Program-made: the position numbers and the translations under genes
From: Gemmatimonas phototrophica
Lineage (GTDB): Bacteria > Gemmatimonadota > Gemmatimonadetes > Gemmatimonadales > Gemmatimonadaceae
Direction of reading: 5' to 3'
Assembly: GCF_000695095.2 (NCBI RefSeq)
Contig: NZ_CP011454.1
Coordinates: forward strand, 3,596,001-3,660,000
DNA: 64,000 nt
Notes under the pieces: model-generated
What the model was told of the DNA's origin: nothing
The model's database searches: none
What the model saw: only the letters and a program-made list of their open reading frames with translations
Shown: positions 39,434 through 47,934 of the stretch, piece by piece
Numbering within the stretch: position 1 is the stretch's first letter
How the letters are laid out: each line of letters starts with the position of its first letter

Positions 39434-41614
39434 ATGCATCTTTGGCCCATGCGTACCCCACACCTTTCCGTTGCAGCGTATGCCGTGCTGCTGTCGCTCG
39501 GCGCGCCGGTGGCCGCCGCCCAACCGCTCACGCTCGACCAGGTCGTCCAGTCGGGGGCCATTACCGGCTCCACGCCCGGCGCGGTGACATGGTCGCCCGA
39601 CAGCCGCACACTGGCCTTCACCTGGGACAGCACCGGCGCCGGGAATCGTGCGCTGTGGCTGGTGCAACACGATGGCACGCGCCGCCGAGTGATTGCGAAC
39701 CTTGGAGGTGCCGCCATTCGCGAAGTGTCGTGGCGACCGGATGCCCGTGCATTGTACGCGCTACAGGGCGACGCGCTGGTGCAACTGACGCTGGCGACCA
39801 ACGCGCTGGACACGCTCGCCATGGTTGGACGCGAGGCCCACGATTTCACGCTGTCGCCAGTGGGTGGGCAAGCAGCGTATCTGCGCGATGGTGACGTCTG
39901 GATGGTACGTCTTGACGCCCCCGGCACGGCGCCGCGCCGTCTCACGACCGTATCCGTCCCCTCTATTGCGACGGTTCCACTGGGCACCTACGCGCGACTC
40001 GACCGGGAGATTGGCCCTGGCACCTGGAGCAGTGCCGCGCCCTCGTTTGCCTTTGCGCCAGACGGGCGAACGCTGGCGGTGCACGTGGTGGATCGGCGCG
40101 CGGTGCGGACGGTCCCGTTCCCGTACTACCTCGGCGCCGAAACACAGGTGAATTTGCTGCGCCGTTCTTACCCCGGGGATGCCAACGAATCGCGGCAGAT
40201 GGCGCTAGTGGATGTGGCGTCGGGCACCATGACGGTCCTGCCCTTTGAACAACCCACCGCCGTGCAGGTGCTCAACTTCGCGTGGTCACCGCAGGGCGTG
40301 CTGATGGTGGATCGTGAAGCCGACGACGCCACCGAGCGATGGGTGCACGTGATGCAACCGGGCGCGGCGCCGCGTGTGGTGTATCACGACCAACGCGCCT
40401 CGCGCATTTACACCGAGCACGCATCGGCGTGGTCGCACAACGGCACCTCGCTGTTGCTCACCACCGATCGTGACGATCGCTATCGCGTGTACTCCGTGTC
40501 GTTGACCGACAGCACACCGGTGCCGCTCACGCCGGCTACCAGTGATGTCCAGGGGGAGGCGATGGCGCTGCCCGATGGCAATGTGGCCTGGCTTTCCGCT
40601 GCACCTTCTGTGTCGCAGCGTCAGTTGTGGCGCGCGGCGCGTGGCCAGTCGCCGGTACAGGTTACGCGCCGGGCAGGGACGCACCGCGTGATGATCTCGC
40701 CGGATGGGCGCACCGTGGCCAGTCTGGTGAGTGACGACATCACGCCACCGCATCTGGTTCTGGTACCGATGCGCGGTGGCGTCGAGCAGGTGGTCACGGC
40801 ACCGGGCGGACCCGGACTTGGCAGTGCCCAACTCGTGGCGCCGCGTTACGTGACGATGGCTGGTCCCGGTGATGTGGCAGGGGCCGACAGCTTGCGGGCC
40901 AAGGTGTGGCTTCCCGCCGCCGCGCAGCGTGGTGAGCGGGTGCCGGTGGTCTTTGGCCCCATCTATTCCAACACGGTGCGCAATCGCTGGGGCGGCACCT
41001 ACGGCCTGTTGCAGCAGTTGCTGGTACAGCGTGGCTATGCGGTCATTCAAGTGGACGTGCGTGGCTCCACGGGATACGGGCGGGCATTTCGGGAAGCCTT
41101 CCTCGCCGAATGGGGCGGACGGGATCTCGACGACCTCGCCGCCGCCAAGCAGTGGCTGGGCGCACAGTCGTGGGCCGACACCTCGCGTACGGGGATCTTT
41201 GGTTCGTCGTACGGCGGACTCATTACCGTGTATTCGCTGTTCAAGCGCCCGGGGCTCTTCAAAGCCGGTGTGGCCGGCGCGTCGGCCACCGATCCGCGTT
41301 TCTTTGGCAGTGACGACGTCGCCATTGCGCGCCGCCCCCTCACCCATCCCGACATCTTCAAGCGCGGCGCCCTCCAGTACGCCGGTGGATTGCGTGATCA
41401 TCTCATGCTCATTCACGGTCTGATGGACGACGTTGTCCCCTTCAAGACCACCGCCGATCTGGCCGAAGAGCTGATGCGGCAGGGAAAGGATTTTGATCTG
41501 GTCATTGCGCCGTCCGCCACGCACGGCTGGACTGCGCGACCGCAACATGCCCGATATCTGCTGGGGAAGTTGGTGCAGCATTTTGACAGATACATTCTCC
41601 CGAAAGGGCGTTGA
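39434..41614 (+). CDS. Prolyl oligopeptidase (S9) family peptidase, exported
   Basis: A 726-residue serine peptidase. A Sec signal ends near VAAAQP. The N-terminal beta-propeller carries WSPDSRTLAF and similar blades. The C-terminal alpha/beta hydrolase domain has the DPP-IV/S9 nucleophile motif GSSYGGLITVYS, the Asp in GLMDDVVPF and the His in ATHGW. Family members remove dipeptides from peptides or cleave after Pro. The ATG at 39434 (MHLWPMRT) and that at 39449 are both possible; neither has a good ribosome site. A ~340-bp composite palindromic element follows the stop immediately. Confidence 0.92.
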   Translation: MHLWPMRTPHLSVAAYAVLLSLGAPVAAAQPLTLDQVVQSGAITGSTPGAVTWSPDSRTLAFTWDSTGAGNRALWLVQHDGTRRRVIANLGGAAIREVSWRPDARALYALQGDALVQLTLATNALDTLAMVGREAHDFTLSPVGGQAAYLRDGDVWMVRLDAPGTAPRRLTTVSVPSIATVPLGTYARLDREIGPGTWSSAAPSFAFAPDGRTLAVHVVDRRAVRTVPFPYYLGAETQVNLLRRSYPGDANESRQMALVDVASGTMTVLPFEQPTAVQVLNFAWSPQGVLMVDREADDATERWVHVMQPGAAPRVVYHDQRASRIYTEHASAWSHNGTSLLLTTDRDDRYRVYSVSLTDSTPVPLTPATSDVQGEAMALPDGNVAWLSAAPSVSQRQLWRAARGQSPVQVTRRAGTHRVMISPDGRTVASLVSDDITPPHLVLVPMRGGVEQVVTAPGGPGLGSAQLVAPRYVTMAGPGDVAGADSLRAKVWLPAAAQRGERVPVVFGPIYSNTVRNRWGGTYGLLQQLLVQRGYAVIQVDVRGSTGYGRAFREAFLAEWGGRDLDDLAAAKQWLGAQSWADTSRTGIFGSSYGGLITVYSLFKRPGLFKAGVAGASATDPRFFGSDDVAIARRPLTHPDIFKRGALQYAGGLRDHLMLIHGLMDDVVPFKTTADLAEELMRQGKDFDLVIAPSATHGWTARPQHARYLLGKLVQHFDRYILPKGR

Positions 41615-41615
41615 A

Positions 41616-41950
41616 CGGCCACTGCGGTTCGGGTGTGGACCTGCCACTGCGGAATTGGAAGACCGCTGCGGTTCTGGACTGCCACTGCAGTTGAGGAACA
41701 CGGCGGTTTGGGTGGACATGGAAGCGCCCGCCGGCTTCGCCGGGCGGGCGCATTCCTTGGTGGTTGTCTCACCGAAACTGCGGTGGCGGTTGCATTCACC
41801 ACCAAAAACGTGCCGCCACGGCGAAGCCGGGCGGCACTTTCCGCAGCGACCCAAACGGCACGGTTCCTCAACCGCAGTGGTGGTCCTGAACTGCAGTGGT
41901 AGTCCAGAACCGCGGTAGCAGGTCCAAGCCTGAACCGCAGTTGCAGGTCA
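41616..41950. repeat. Composite palindromic element, copy 1 (GCAGTGGTCCAGAACCGCAGT family)
   Basis: This fills most of the 432-bp gap between the S9 peptidase and matrixin genes. Outer arms of ~100 bp made of degenerate ~20-bp words (CTGCGGTTCTGGACTGCC) face their reverse complements. Inside are two GC hairpins (near 41727-41754 and 41811-41840), each bordered on its inner side by TTGGTGGTTG or the complement CACCACCAA. The last ~96 bp before the matrixin gene show nothing I can name. A second copy lies at 52737. Confidence 0.8.
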
Positions 41951-42046
41951 CCCCACCTGCACCAAAAGTGACCGCCCCGCCATCCGCTCGTCGTCAATGG
42001 ACCGTCCGCCCTTGGGCGGCCTCCCGCTTCCTGACGTCGCGCCTTC

Positions 42047-42859
42047 ATGAAGACCGCCGAAACTCTGTTGGCCTGTTGCGTGGTGGGCCTGGCCTGTTTC
42101 ATTGGCGGCCAGACCGTTGGTGCGCGGGGGTCCTCGGTACTGATCGAATCGAGTGGCACGATTGCCACGCGCCCGGCGCGTGTCGGCCCGCTGGACTCAA
42201 CGGCCGCCCCGACGGCCAAACGCCTGTCCACGGCCCATGGGGAAGAACGGCTGGTGACCAGCAATGCGCCCGCCGAACGGCCGCGTCGCGATGTGGACGA
42301 CGCGCGGCGCCGCATTGCCATGGGCATGGACGGCACCTACATCCACGAGCTGCTGACAGCCCGCGATTCGGCAATCGCCCGCTGGCCCGACCGCCTGTCC
42401 CGGCCATTGCGCGTGCATGTGCGGGAGAGCGAAGAGCTGGAGTCCTGGAACCCCGATTTCACGCCCGCTGTGCGTGATGCCTTTGACACTTGGGTGCAGT
42501 CGGGCATTCCGGTGCGTTTCACCTTCGTGCGTGACTCGGCCACAGCCGACATTCACGTCCGCTTCGTGAGCAGCTTCGCCAACGGCATCAGCGGCAAAAC
42601 GGTGTGGAGCCGCGATGGACTACACTGGCTGCTCTCGAGTGACATTCAGCTCGCGGTGACCCATCCCAATGGCGGATCCATCACGCCGCCACAGATGCGG
42701 GCCATTGCGCTGCACGAAGTGGGGCACCTGCTCGGACTTGATCACACCAGCGATCCCGACAACATCATGTCGGCGCGGATTCGCGTGCGAGAATTGAGTG
42801 AGGCGGATCGTGCTACCGTACGCCTCGTGTATTCTGTGCCGGCGGGGTCGCTGAAGTAG
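42047..42859 (+). CDS. Matrixin-family zinc metalloprotease
   Basis: A 270-residue exported protease. The N-terminus is a signal or membrane anchor (TLLACCVVGLACFIGG). The catalytic domain (about residues 130-265) contains the metzincin zinc motif HEVGHLLGLDH (His223, His227, His233) and the Met-turn sequence DNIMSARI. A linker rich in Ala, Thr and Arg lies between. Matrixins cleave extracellular or periplasmic proteins. The gene is downstream of the composite repeat and convergent with the PDZ gene, 11 bp apart. Confidence 0.92.
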   Translation: MKTAETLLACCVVGLACFIGGQTVGARGSSVLIESSGTIATRPARVGPLDSTAAPTAKRLSTAHGEERLVTSNAPAERPRRDVDDARRRIAMGMDGTYIHELLTARDSAIARWPDRLSRPLRVHVRESEELESWNPDFTPAVRDAFDTWVQSGIPVRFTFVRDSATADIHVRFVSSFANGISGKTVWSRDGLHWLLSSDIQLAVTHPNGGSITPPQMRAIALHEVGHLLGLDHTSDPDNIMSARIRVRELSEADRATVRLVYSVPAGSLK

Positions 42860-42870
42860 AGCGCGTGGTT

Positions 42871-44133
42871 CTACCGCAGCTCCAGCACCACGGTGCGCGA
42901 CGCGCCACTCTTGTTCTGCACCAGCAGCCGTGCCTCGCGCGCGGAGTAAAACGTCCGCCGCAGTGACGTGACGTCACGCACCGGCGTCCCGTTCACCGAC
43001 CGCACCACTTCACCCGAGCGCAGCCCCGCATCAGCCGCGGGCGTACCCGCCGGCACACGCAACACCAGCACCCCGGGCTCCAGGCCAAGGCTCTCGGCGA
43101 ATTCGTCGTCGATGGTCGCAAACTGTGCCCCCGCAATCACCACCACCCCGCTGCCGCTGAACATGTTCATGGGTGGGGGCGTGGGCGACGACGGCGGCAG
43201 GGGGGCCTGCGGAGCGCGTACAAAGACCATGGCGCGTTCCTCCTTGCGCGCCCCCACCGTCACGGGCACCTCGCGTGGCTTGCCCGCGCGCCGTACCCGG
43301 ATACGAACCGTATTGCCGGCCGTGATGAGCTCCGCATAGTTCACGGCGCTCTGCATGACATCGCGCCCGTTGTACGCCACCAGCGTATCGCCCGCCGTGA
43401 GACCGGCACGGGCCGCCGGCGAACCGAGATCAACCGTTTCCACCAGCGGATACTCGCAGTGGCTCGTCATGACACCGTCCGGCGTGACAATGCGGATCTG
43501 TGCCCCCGACAACGACAGCCCCATGTACCCCGACGGTGCCGTCACCCCGTTGGGCAGCGCCGACTCGGCTTCGAACGCGAACGCGGCCACCTGGGGTTGC
43601 AGCGAGCGAATGAACCGGCTGATGCTCGGTGCTCCCGTACGCATGGTGCTATCGATGGCGATGAACAGACCACGCGAATCATCAAGCGGCCTCATGGTGA
43701 CGCGCACACTGTCAAAAGGCCGCGCGCCACCACGGCCGTCGCTGCGGCGCACGAAGACATTCCCGCCCTGCTCATCCTGCGTGAAACGCACGACGATCTG
43801 CATGAGCGAATCCATGCCGCGCTGCACCTGCGAGATGCGCTGCACCTGCGCCCCTTCCAGCTGACGCTGCTGCTCAAGCGTGAGCGCTGCGCTTTCGAGC
43901 TCCCGCTTGAGACGCAAGAGCGCGAGCCCCTCCGGCGCATTCACCAGCGCCGACGGCGACGACTCCAACTCCATGCAGACGTTGTTGCTGGTAGGCAGTC
44001 GTTTGACCGACGCGCGTTGGCGTGTCGTGGAGACCGGTGTTTGCGCCTCAACCGCCGAGGCCAGCACTCCGGCGGCCAGCACACCCACTGCGGAATACCG
44101 CCAGTGTGCCCCTGTCATGATCCGTGCCTGCAT
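42871..44133 (-). CDS. Exported protein with two PDZ domains
   Basis: A 420-residue protein with a signal peptide (ending SAVEAQTP). The first PDZ domain contains GYMGLSLSG, DLGSPAARAGLTAGDTLVAYNGRDV; the second has LGLEPGVLVLRVPAGTPAADAGLRSGEVVRSVNGTPV. Between them lies a Pro-rich segment. A helical, Gln/Glu-rich region precedes the first domain (ESAALTLEQQRQLEGAQVQRISQ). There is no protease motif, so this is a PDZ-only binding protein, perhaps guiding a periplasmic protease. It follows an ECF sigma/anti-sigma pair with only 3 bp between stop and start, so envelope-stress control is plausible. Confidence 0.87.
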   Translation of the reverse strand: MQARIMTGAHWRYSAVGVLAAGVLASAVEAQTPVSTTRQRASVKRLPTSNNVCMELESSPSALVNAPEGLALLRLKRELESAALTLEQQRQLEGAQVQRISQVQRGMDSLMQIVVRFTQDEQGGNVFVRRSDGRGGARPFDSVRVTMRPLDDSRGLFIAIDSTMRTGAPSISRFIRSLQPQVAAFAFEAESALPNGVTAPSGYMGLSLSGAQIRIVTPDGVMTSHCEYPLVETVDLGSPAARAGLTAGDTLVAYNGRDVMQSAVNYAELITAGNTVRIRVRRAGKPREVPVTVGARKEERAMVFVRAPQAPLPPSSPTPPPMNMFSGSGVVVIAGAQFATIDDEFAESLGLEPGVLVLRVPAGTPAADAGLRSGEVVRSVNGTPVRDVTSLRRTFYSAREARLLVQNKSGASRTVVLELR

Positions 44134-44136
44134 CGT

Positions 44137-44934
44137 TCAGTACCGTTCAATGATCTTGTCCACCGGCAGCGCGCCACCGAGCGCCTGCAACGTGGCCTCA
44201 CGCGCCGTGTAGGCCGCAAGGTAGTAGTGATTCAGCACCGGATCCTGCGGAGCATCACGCAGCGCGGCACGCGACGCTTCCATCATCTGATCCAGCGCGG
44301 CCAGCCGTGTGCGATACACTTCCGAATCGCGCAGCGTGGTATCGTTGGACGCCAGCCACAGTGATGCCCGTTCGTAGTCGCGCTGCGCACGGAACAACAC
44401 ACCCGTGGCTTCGTCCACACTGCCGAAGTCCTTCTCGTTGCCAAACGCGACCGGGCGCACCGCAACACCCGCCGCATCCAGCGACTCGGCCACCGCGCCA
44501 AGCGAGGCATCGGCCAGCGAGGCACCGGACGCGCGCGCAGCGGACATCGTTCCAGTCAGGCGACCCACTACAGCGCCGCCAGCGACGAGCAGGAGCGCTG
44601 CAGCCGCCTGTCGGAACAGCGGCGCCCAATGGCGACGCGCCGGGGCCGCTGCGCGTACGGGCGCGGACACCACCGGCGTATCGCCACGCAGGCCGGCCGC
44701 AATCTGCTCCCACTCCACCAACCGCGGCGCCTGCGCATCACTCTCGCGCTGCCCGAGTGCACCAGCCAACCCGACCAATGCGGCGACGGCATCCCGTTCA
44801 GCACGGCACGCCTCACAGCCGGCAAGGTGCGCCAGCTCCTCGGCGGTGAACGGCTCGTGGTCGAACGCCGCCACGCGTTCGGTGGTGAGGTGCGGATTAC
44901 TGGGCTGCATATCCACCTGCGTATCCACCTGCAT
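44137..44934 (-). CDS. Anti-sigma factor with zinc-finger (zf-HC2-like) and single membrane segment
   Basis: A 265-residue protein. The N-terminal segment HLAGCEACRAERDAV is a short H-x3-C-x2-C anti-sigma zinc motif. One membrane helix follows (QAAAALLLVAGGAVVG). The periplasmic part is helical (SEVYRTRLAALDQMMEASRAAL). It is encoded immediately after an ECF sigma factor, overlapping its end, and should hold that factor at the membrane. The start may be the ATG at 44934 or 44910; both lie within the sigma gene's tail, which supports translational coupling. Confidence 0.85.
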   Translation of the reverse strand: MQVDTQVDMQPSNPHLTTERVAAFDHEPFTAEELAHLAGCEACRAERDAVAALVGLAGALGQRESDAQAPRLVEWEQIAAGLRGDTPVVSAPVRAAAPARRHWAPLFRQAAAALLLVAGGAVVGRLTGTMSAARASGASLADASLGAVAESLDAAGVAVRPVAFGNEKDFGSVDEATGVLFRAQRDYERASLWLASNDTTLRDSEVYRTRLAALDQMMEASRAALRDAPQDPVLNHYYLAAYTAREATLQALGGALPVDKIIERY

Positions 44935-45496
44935 AGCTCCGATCCTGACCGGTTTGGAACGACATCGATTCCACCAGCGGGGCAAGCAACCGGCGCAGCT
45001 TTGCCCTGGCCTTGAACAGCTGTGATTTGGAGCCGCCGGGGGTGATCCCCAGCTCCACCGCGATTTCTTCGTGGGTATAGCCTTCCACGTCGTGCAGCAG
45101 AAATACCGTGCGCGCCCCCGGAGAGAGCTGGCGCGCGGCGTCCTCGATGGACTGCGCGAGCATGCTGCGCTCGGCGTCCTGCTCCACCACGGCGGAATCC
45201 TCTTCAATTGCCGTTTCGGCCGCAGCAACCCGCTTCACGCTGCGGAGGGCGTTGAGCGTGCGATTGATGGCCACCCGATGAATCCAGGTGCTGAACTTCG
45301 CGTCCCCCCGCCATGACGGGAGGGCACGAAAAATCTGGATCCAGACCTCCTGCGCGATATCCTCGGCAAGGTCGGGATCTCCGGCGAGTCGGCGGACCAC
45401 CGCGTCCACGTGCGGGGCATGCTGATTCCACAGCAGCCGCATGGCGCGCTCGTCCCCGTCGATCGCCCGTCTCACAATGGCGGCGTCAGTCTCCAT
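44897..45496 (-). CDS. ECF RNA polymerase sigma factor (RpoE-like)
   Basis: A 199-residue ECF sigma factor. Region 2 has AEDIAQEVWIQIFRALPSWRGDAKFSTWIHRVAINRTLNALR, and region 4 the helix-turn-helix VEGYTHEEIAVELGITPGGSKSQLFKARAKLRRLL. A short Gly/Tyr-rich tail (YAGGYAGGYAAQ) follows. The adjacent downstream gene, overlapping by ~38 nt, encodes its anti-sigma factor, and a PDZ gene completes the operon. The ATG at 45496 is preferred over the GTG at 45517. The upstream gap is full of palindromic repeats. Confidence 0.92.
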   Translation of the reverse strand: METDAAIVRRAIDGDERAMRLLWNQHAPHVDAVVRRLAGDPDLAEDIAQEVWIQIFRALPSWRGDAKFSTWIHRVAINRTLNALRSVKRVAAAETAIEEDSAVVEQDAERSMLAQSIEDAARQLSPGARTVFLLHDVEGYTHEEIAVELGITPGGSKSQLFKARAKLRRLLAPLVESMSFQTGQDRSYAGGYAGGYAAQ

Positions 45497-45540
45497 GGGG
45501 TTCGAATAATCTGTCACCGGGGCAACCCGAAGGGTTGCCT

Positions 45541-45735
45541 ACGGCGGACAACTGCGTAAAAGCGTTATGGGTCATGGGTTACCGGGTAACGGCGGAACAG
45601 CGTAACGGCGTTATGGGTCATGGGTTACCAGGTGACCGAGTAACAGCGGGAAAAGCGACGGAGTGGTCTCATCCCGCTATTACGCGGTGACCCGATAACC
45701 CATAACCCATGACGCCGTTACATGGTTTTCCCGTT
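45541..45735. repeat. Intergenic inverted/direct repeat, ATGGGTTACC family
   Basis: This occupies half of the 377-bp gap before the serine hydrolase. The words GCGTTATGGGTCATGGGTTA occur as two direct copies (45572, 45608), and the right arm (45673-45720) carries their reverse complement (GATAACCCATAACCCATGAC), so a hairpin of ~48-bp arms can form. I found no coding frame in it. The remainder of the gap holds a possible promoter at 45766-45794 and otherwise nothing clear. Confidence 0.75.
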
Positions 45736-45765
45736 GCCTTGCTCTCATTGAGGGCGTCCGGGGTA

Positions 45766-45794
45766 TTGACGGGCATGATTGGTCGCCTTAGATG
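45766..45794 (+). promoter_or_regulatory. Possible promoter for the serine hydrolase gene
   Basis: TTGACG at 45766-45771, 17-bp spacer, TAGATG at 45789-45794. The -10 box is weak; the nearest downstream start is 80 bp away. Confidence 0.3.
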
Positions 45795-45873
45795 ACTTAA
45801 GGACAGTTACACCGTCGGCACGGATTGCTGACGGGGTCTGCACTCGCGCGATACCCTACGGCCGGTTTCTCTG

Positions 45874-47397
45874 GTGTTCCTACTCACTGCGCTTGTCATT
45901 GCCGCTGCTGATGTCACGCGCGTGGCGATGCCCATGTCGGCCGGACTCCCCGAGCGGGAGCCCGCGGCCGTAGGCATGTCGGCGGAGCGACTGGGGACTA
46001 TTGATCGGGTGGTGCAGCGCGGTGTTGAGGCCGGGGGCTACCCTGGGGCGTCTGTCGTGGTTGGACGCAAAGGGTACTCCGTGTTCTCCCGGGGCATTGG
46101 AACGCTCGACTGGACGCGGAAGATGCGCGTCTCGGCGCAGGAGAGCATTTACGATCTCGCGTCGCTTACCAAAGTGGTGGCCACCACGACCGCCCTTATG
46201 GTGCTCTACGACCGCGGGCAGGTGGATCTCGACGCCAAGGTCTCAACGTACCTGCCGACGTTCAGCGGTGGCCTCAAGGATCAGGTGACGGTACGCCACC
46301 TCCTCACTCATCGTGCCGGCCTGTCGGCAGGACGGGAGCTATGGCGCATTGCGGATTCTCCGGCTGAAGCCCGGGCTGCGGTGCTGTCATCACCGGTCAA
46401 CTGCACGCCGGGCGCCTGCTACGAGTACTCCGATCTGGGCGCCGACCTGCTGGGGTTCATTGCCGAAGTCGTCAGTGGCCAGTCGCTAGATGTCTTTTTG
46501 CAGCAGGCCGTCTTTCAGAAGTTGGGGATGAATGACACCCAGTTCCGGGTGTCAGAGCTGGACATGCTGCGTACCGCCCCCACCGAAATTGCCCCGCCCC
46601 GTGGCTACCCGCTGCGTGGCGAAGTGCACGATGAAAACGCCTTTGCGTTGGGAGGCATTGCCGGTCACGCCGGTCTGTTCAGCACCGCGTCCGATTTGTC
46701 GGTGTTTGCCCAGATGCTGCTGGACGGCGGCCAGTACAATGGCGTGCGGGTCATCGCCGACAGTACGGTGCAGCTGTTCACGAAGCGGGCGGCCGGCCAC
46801 CGTGCTCTGGGTTGGGATACCTGCGACGGCGGGGCTGGCTGTGGGCAGTTCATGTCGGAGCGGGCCTTTGGCCACACCGGCTTCACGGGAACGTCGCTCT
46901 GGATTGACCCCGACCGGCAGATGTTCGTGGTGCTGCTCACCAATCGGGTGCACGCCGCCCGTGCCCGCCGTCCCAGCAAGGTCATAGCAGACGTGCGGAA
47001 CGACCTGGCAGACGCCGCCGTGCTGGCCGTCATGGATGATCCCGAAGGGGTCCGGGCCATGCCCGCCAGCTTCCGGGCCGATCTGGCCCAGGACTGGAAC
47101 CGCCCGCTCCGCTCGCGGCGTGCCAGCAGTGCGGCCGCCCGTCGCCGAGCCGCCGCAGCCAAGCGCGCCGCCACCCGTAAAGCGGTCGTCAAGAAGAAAA
47201 GTTCTGGCTCGGTCAAGACATCGCCGACGAGGAAAGCCAGCGCCACCAAAGCCACCGCCAAGAAAGCCACGGTGAAGAAAGCCACGGTGAAGAAGGCCAC
47301 GGTGAAGAAGGCCACGGCCAAGAAGGCGACCGTCAAGAAATCGCCCCCCAAGAAGTCGGGGACCAGCAAGACGACCAAAACAAAGGCCCGGAGCTGA
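45874..47397 (+). CDS. Beta-lactamase-fold serine hydrolase with Lys-rich histone H1-like tail
   Basis: A 507-residue protein. The serine hydrolase domain covers about residues 30-400, with SLTK (Ser97, Lys100) as the SxxK motif and Tyr185 in YSD as the YxN-like motif; the HTG motif is in AFGHTGFTGTS. Family members are esterases or peptidases of the class C beta-lactamase/DD-peptidase type. The N-terminus looks like a short export signal. After about residue 415 the chain becomes Arg/Lys/Ala-rich and ends with six ATVKK/ATAKK pentads and further Lys/Ser words, like the tails of AlgP or histone H1. Such a tail binds nucleic acid or polyanions and is odd on a hydrolase. The start is GTG at 45874. 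The stop lies in the loop of a terminator. Confidence 0.85.
   Translation: MFLLTALVIAAADVTRVAMPMSAGLPEREPAAVGMSAERLGTIDRVVQRGVEAGGYPGASVVVGRKGYSVFSRGIGTLDWTRKMRVSAQESIYDLASLTKVVATTTALMVLYDRGQVDLDAKVSTYLPTFSGGLKDQVTVRHLLTHRAGLSAGRELWRIADSPAEARAAVLSSPVNCTPGACYEYSDLGADLLGFIAEVVSGQSLDVFLQQAVFQKLGMNDTQFRVSELDMLRTAPTEIAPPRGYPLRGEVHDENAFALGGIAGHAGLFSTASDLSVFAQMLLDGGQYNGVRVIADSTVQLFTKRAAGHRALGWDTCDGGAGCGQFMSERAFGHTGFTGTSLWIDPDRQMFVVLLTNRVHAARARRPSKVIADVRNDLADAAVLAVMDDPEGVRAMPASFRADLAQDWNRPLRSRRASSAAARRRAAAAKRAATRKAVVKKKSSGSVKTSPTRKASATKATAKKATVKKATVKKATVKKATAKKATVKKSPPKKSGTSKTTKTKARS
47251..47340 (+). repeat. Six tandem 15-bp units encoding ATxKK
   Basis: Six in-frame 15-bp repeats encode ATAKK or ATVKK at the C-terminus of the serine hydrolase. 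Length variation by slippage is likely between strains. Confidence 0.85.
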
Positions 47398-47409
47398 TCC
47401 GGGCCTTTG
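47381..47409 (+). terminator. Rho-independent terminator overlapping the hydrolase stop codon
   Basis: A perfect 12-bp stem (CAAAGGCCCGGA) with loop GCTGA followed by TTTTGG. The TGA stop codon of the serine hydrolase is in the loop. Confidence 0.8.
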
Positions 47410-47470
47410 TTTTGGCTGGGAATAATCCCGAGTAGGGAACTACCCATTGCCCCCATCGCTATAGTTCTGC

Positions 47471-47854
47471 ATGGACTCCGCCACGGACTACGTCATGGAC
47501 GAACAGACTGAAGCGACGCCGAGCGATGTGGACGCCAGCACCATCCAAAGTGGTGGGGTGGTGTCAGCCGATCAGGCGCGGTTGGTGTTACGTCGGGTCA
47601 AAGACCCCGAACTCAACCTCAACATCGTGGATCTCGGGCTCGTGTACGACATCACGGTCGAAGACTCCGTGGTGCGCGTGGACATGAGCCTGACCTCTCC
47701 CGGCTGTCCCTCCGGCCCCGAAATCATGGGCGAGGCGGAGCAGCAGCTGCGCACGCTGCCCGGCGTAACCGATGTGCAGATGAATCTCATCTGGTCGCCG
47801 CCCTGGACGCCCGAGCGCATCGAACCGCGCGTTCGTGCCTACATGGGTTTCTAG
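47471..47854 (+). CDS. sufT: Metal-sulfur cluster assembly factor (DUF59/MIP18, SufT-like)
   Basis: A 127-residue protein. After an acidic N-terminal tail the DUF59 domain reads VKDPELNLNIVDLGLVYDI, then MSLTSPGCPSGPEIM with the conserved Cys, and LPGVTDVQMNLIWSPPWTPERI. These proteins help mature Fe-S proteins together with the Suf system, whose main operon lies 8 kb downstream. The start at 47471 is an ATG preceded by no clear ribosome site. The strong hairpin at 47881 follows the stop. Confidence 0.85.
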   Translation: MDSATDYVMDEQTEATPSDVDASTIQSGGVVSADQARLVLRRVKDPELNLNIVDLGLVYDITVEDSVVRVDMSLTSPGCPSGPEIMGEAEQQLRTLPGVTDVQMNLIWSPPWTPERIEPRVRAYMGF

Positions 47855-47880
47855 CACCCGGAACGACATCAGGAAAGACA

Positions 47881-47916
47881 AAAACGGGGACCGTGCCTGA
47901 GCGCGGTCCCCGTTTT
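47881..47916. terminator. Strong hairpin between convergent sufT and lspA
   Basis: A perfect 13-bp stem (AAAACGGGGACCG) with a 10-nt loop and A/T runs on both sides, so it can work in both directions between convergent genes. Confidence 0.85.
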
Positions 47917-47934
47917 GTTTTCGTTCGCCGGCGC

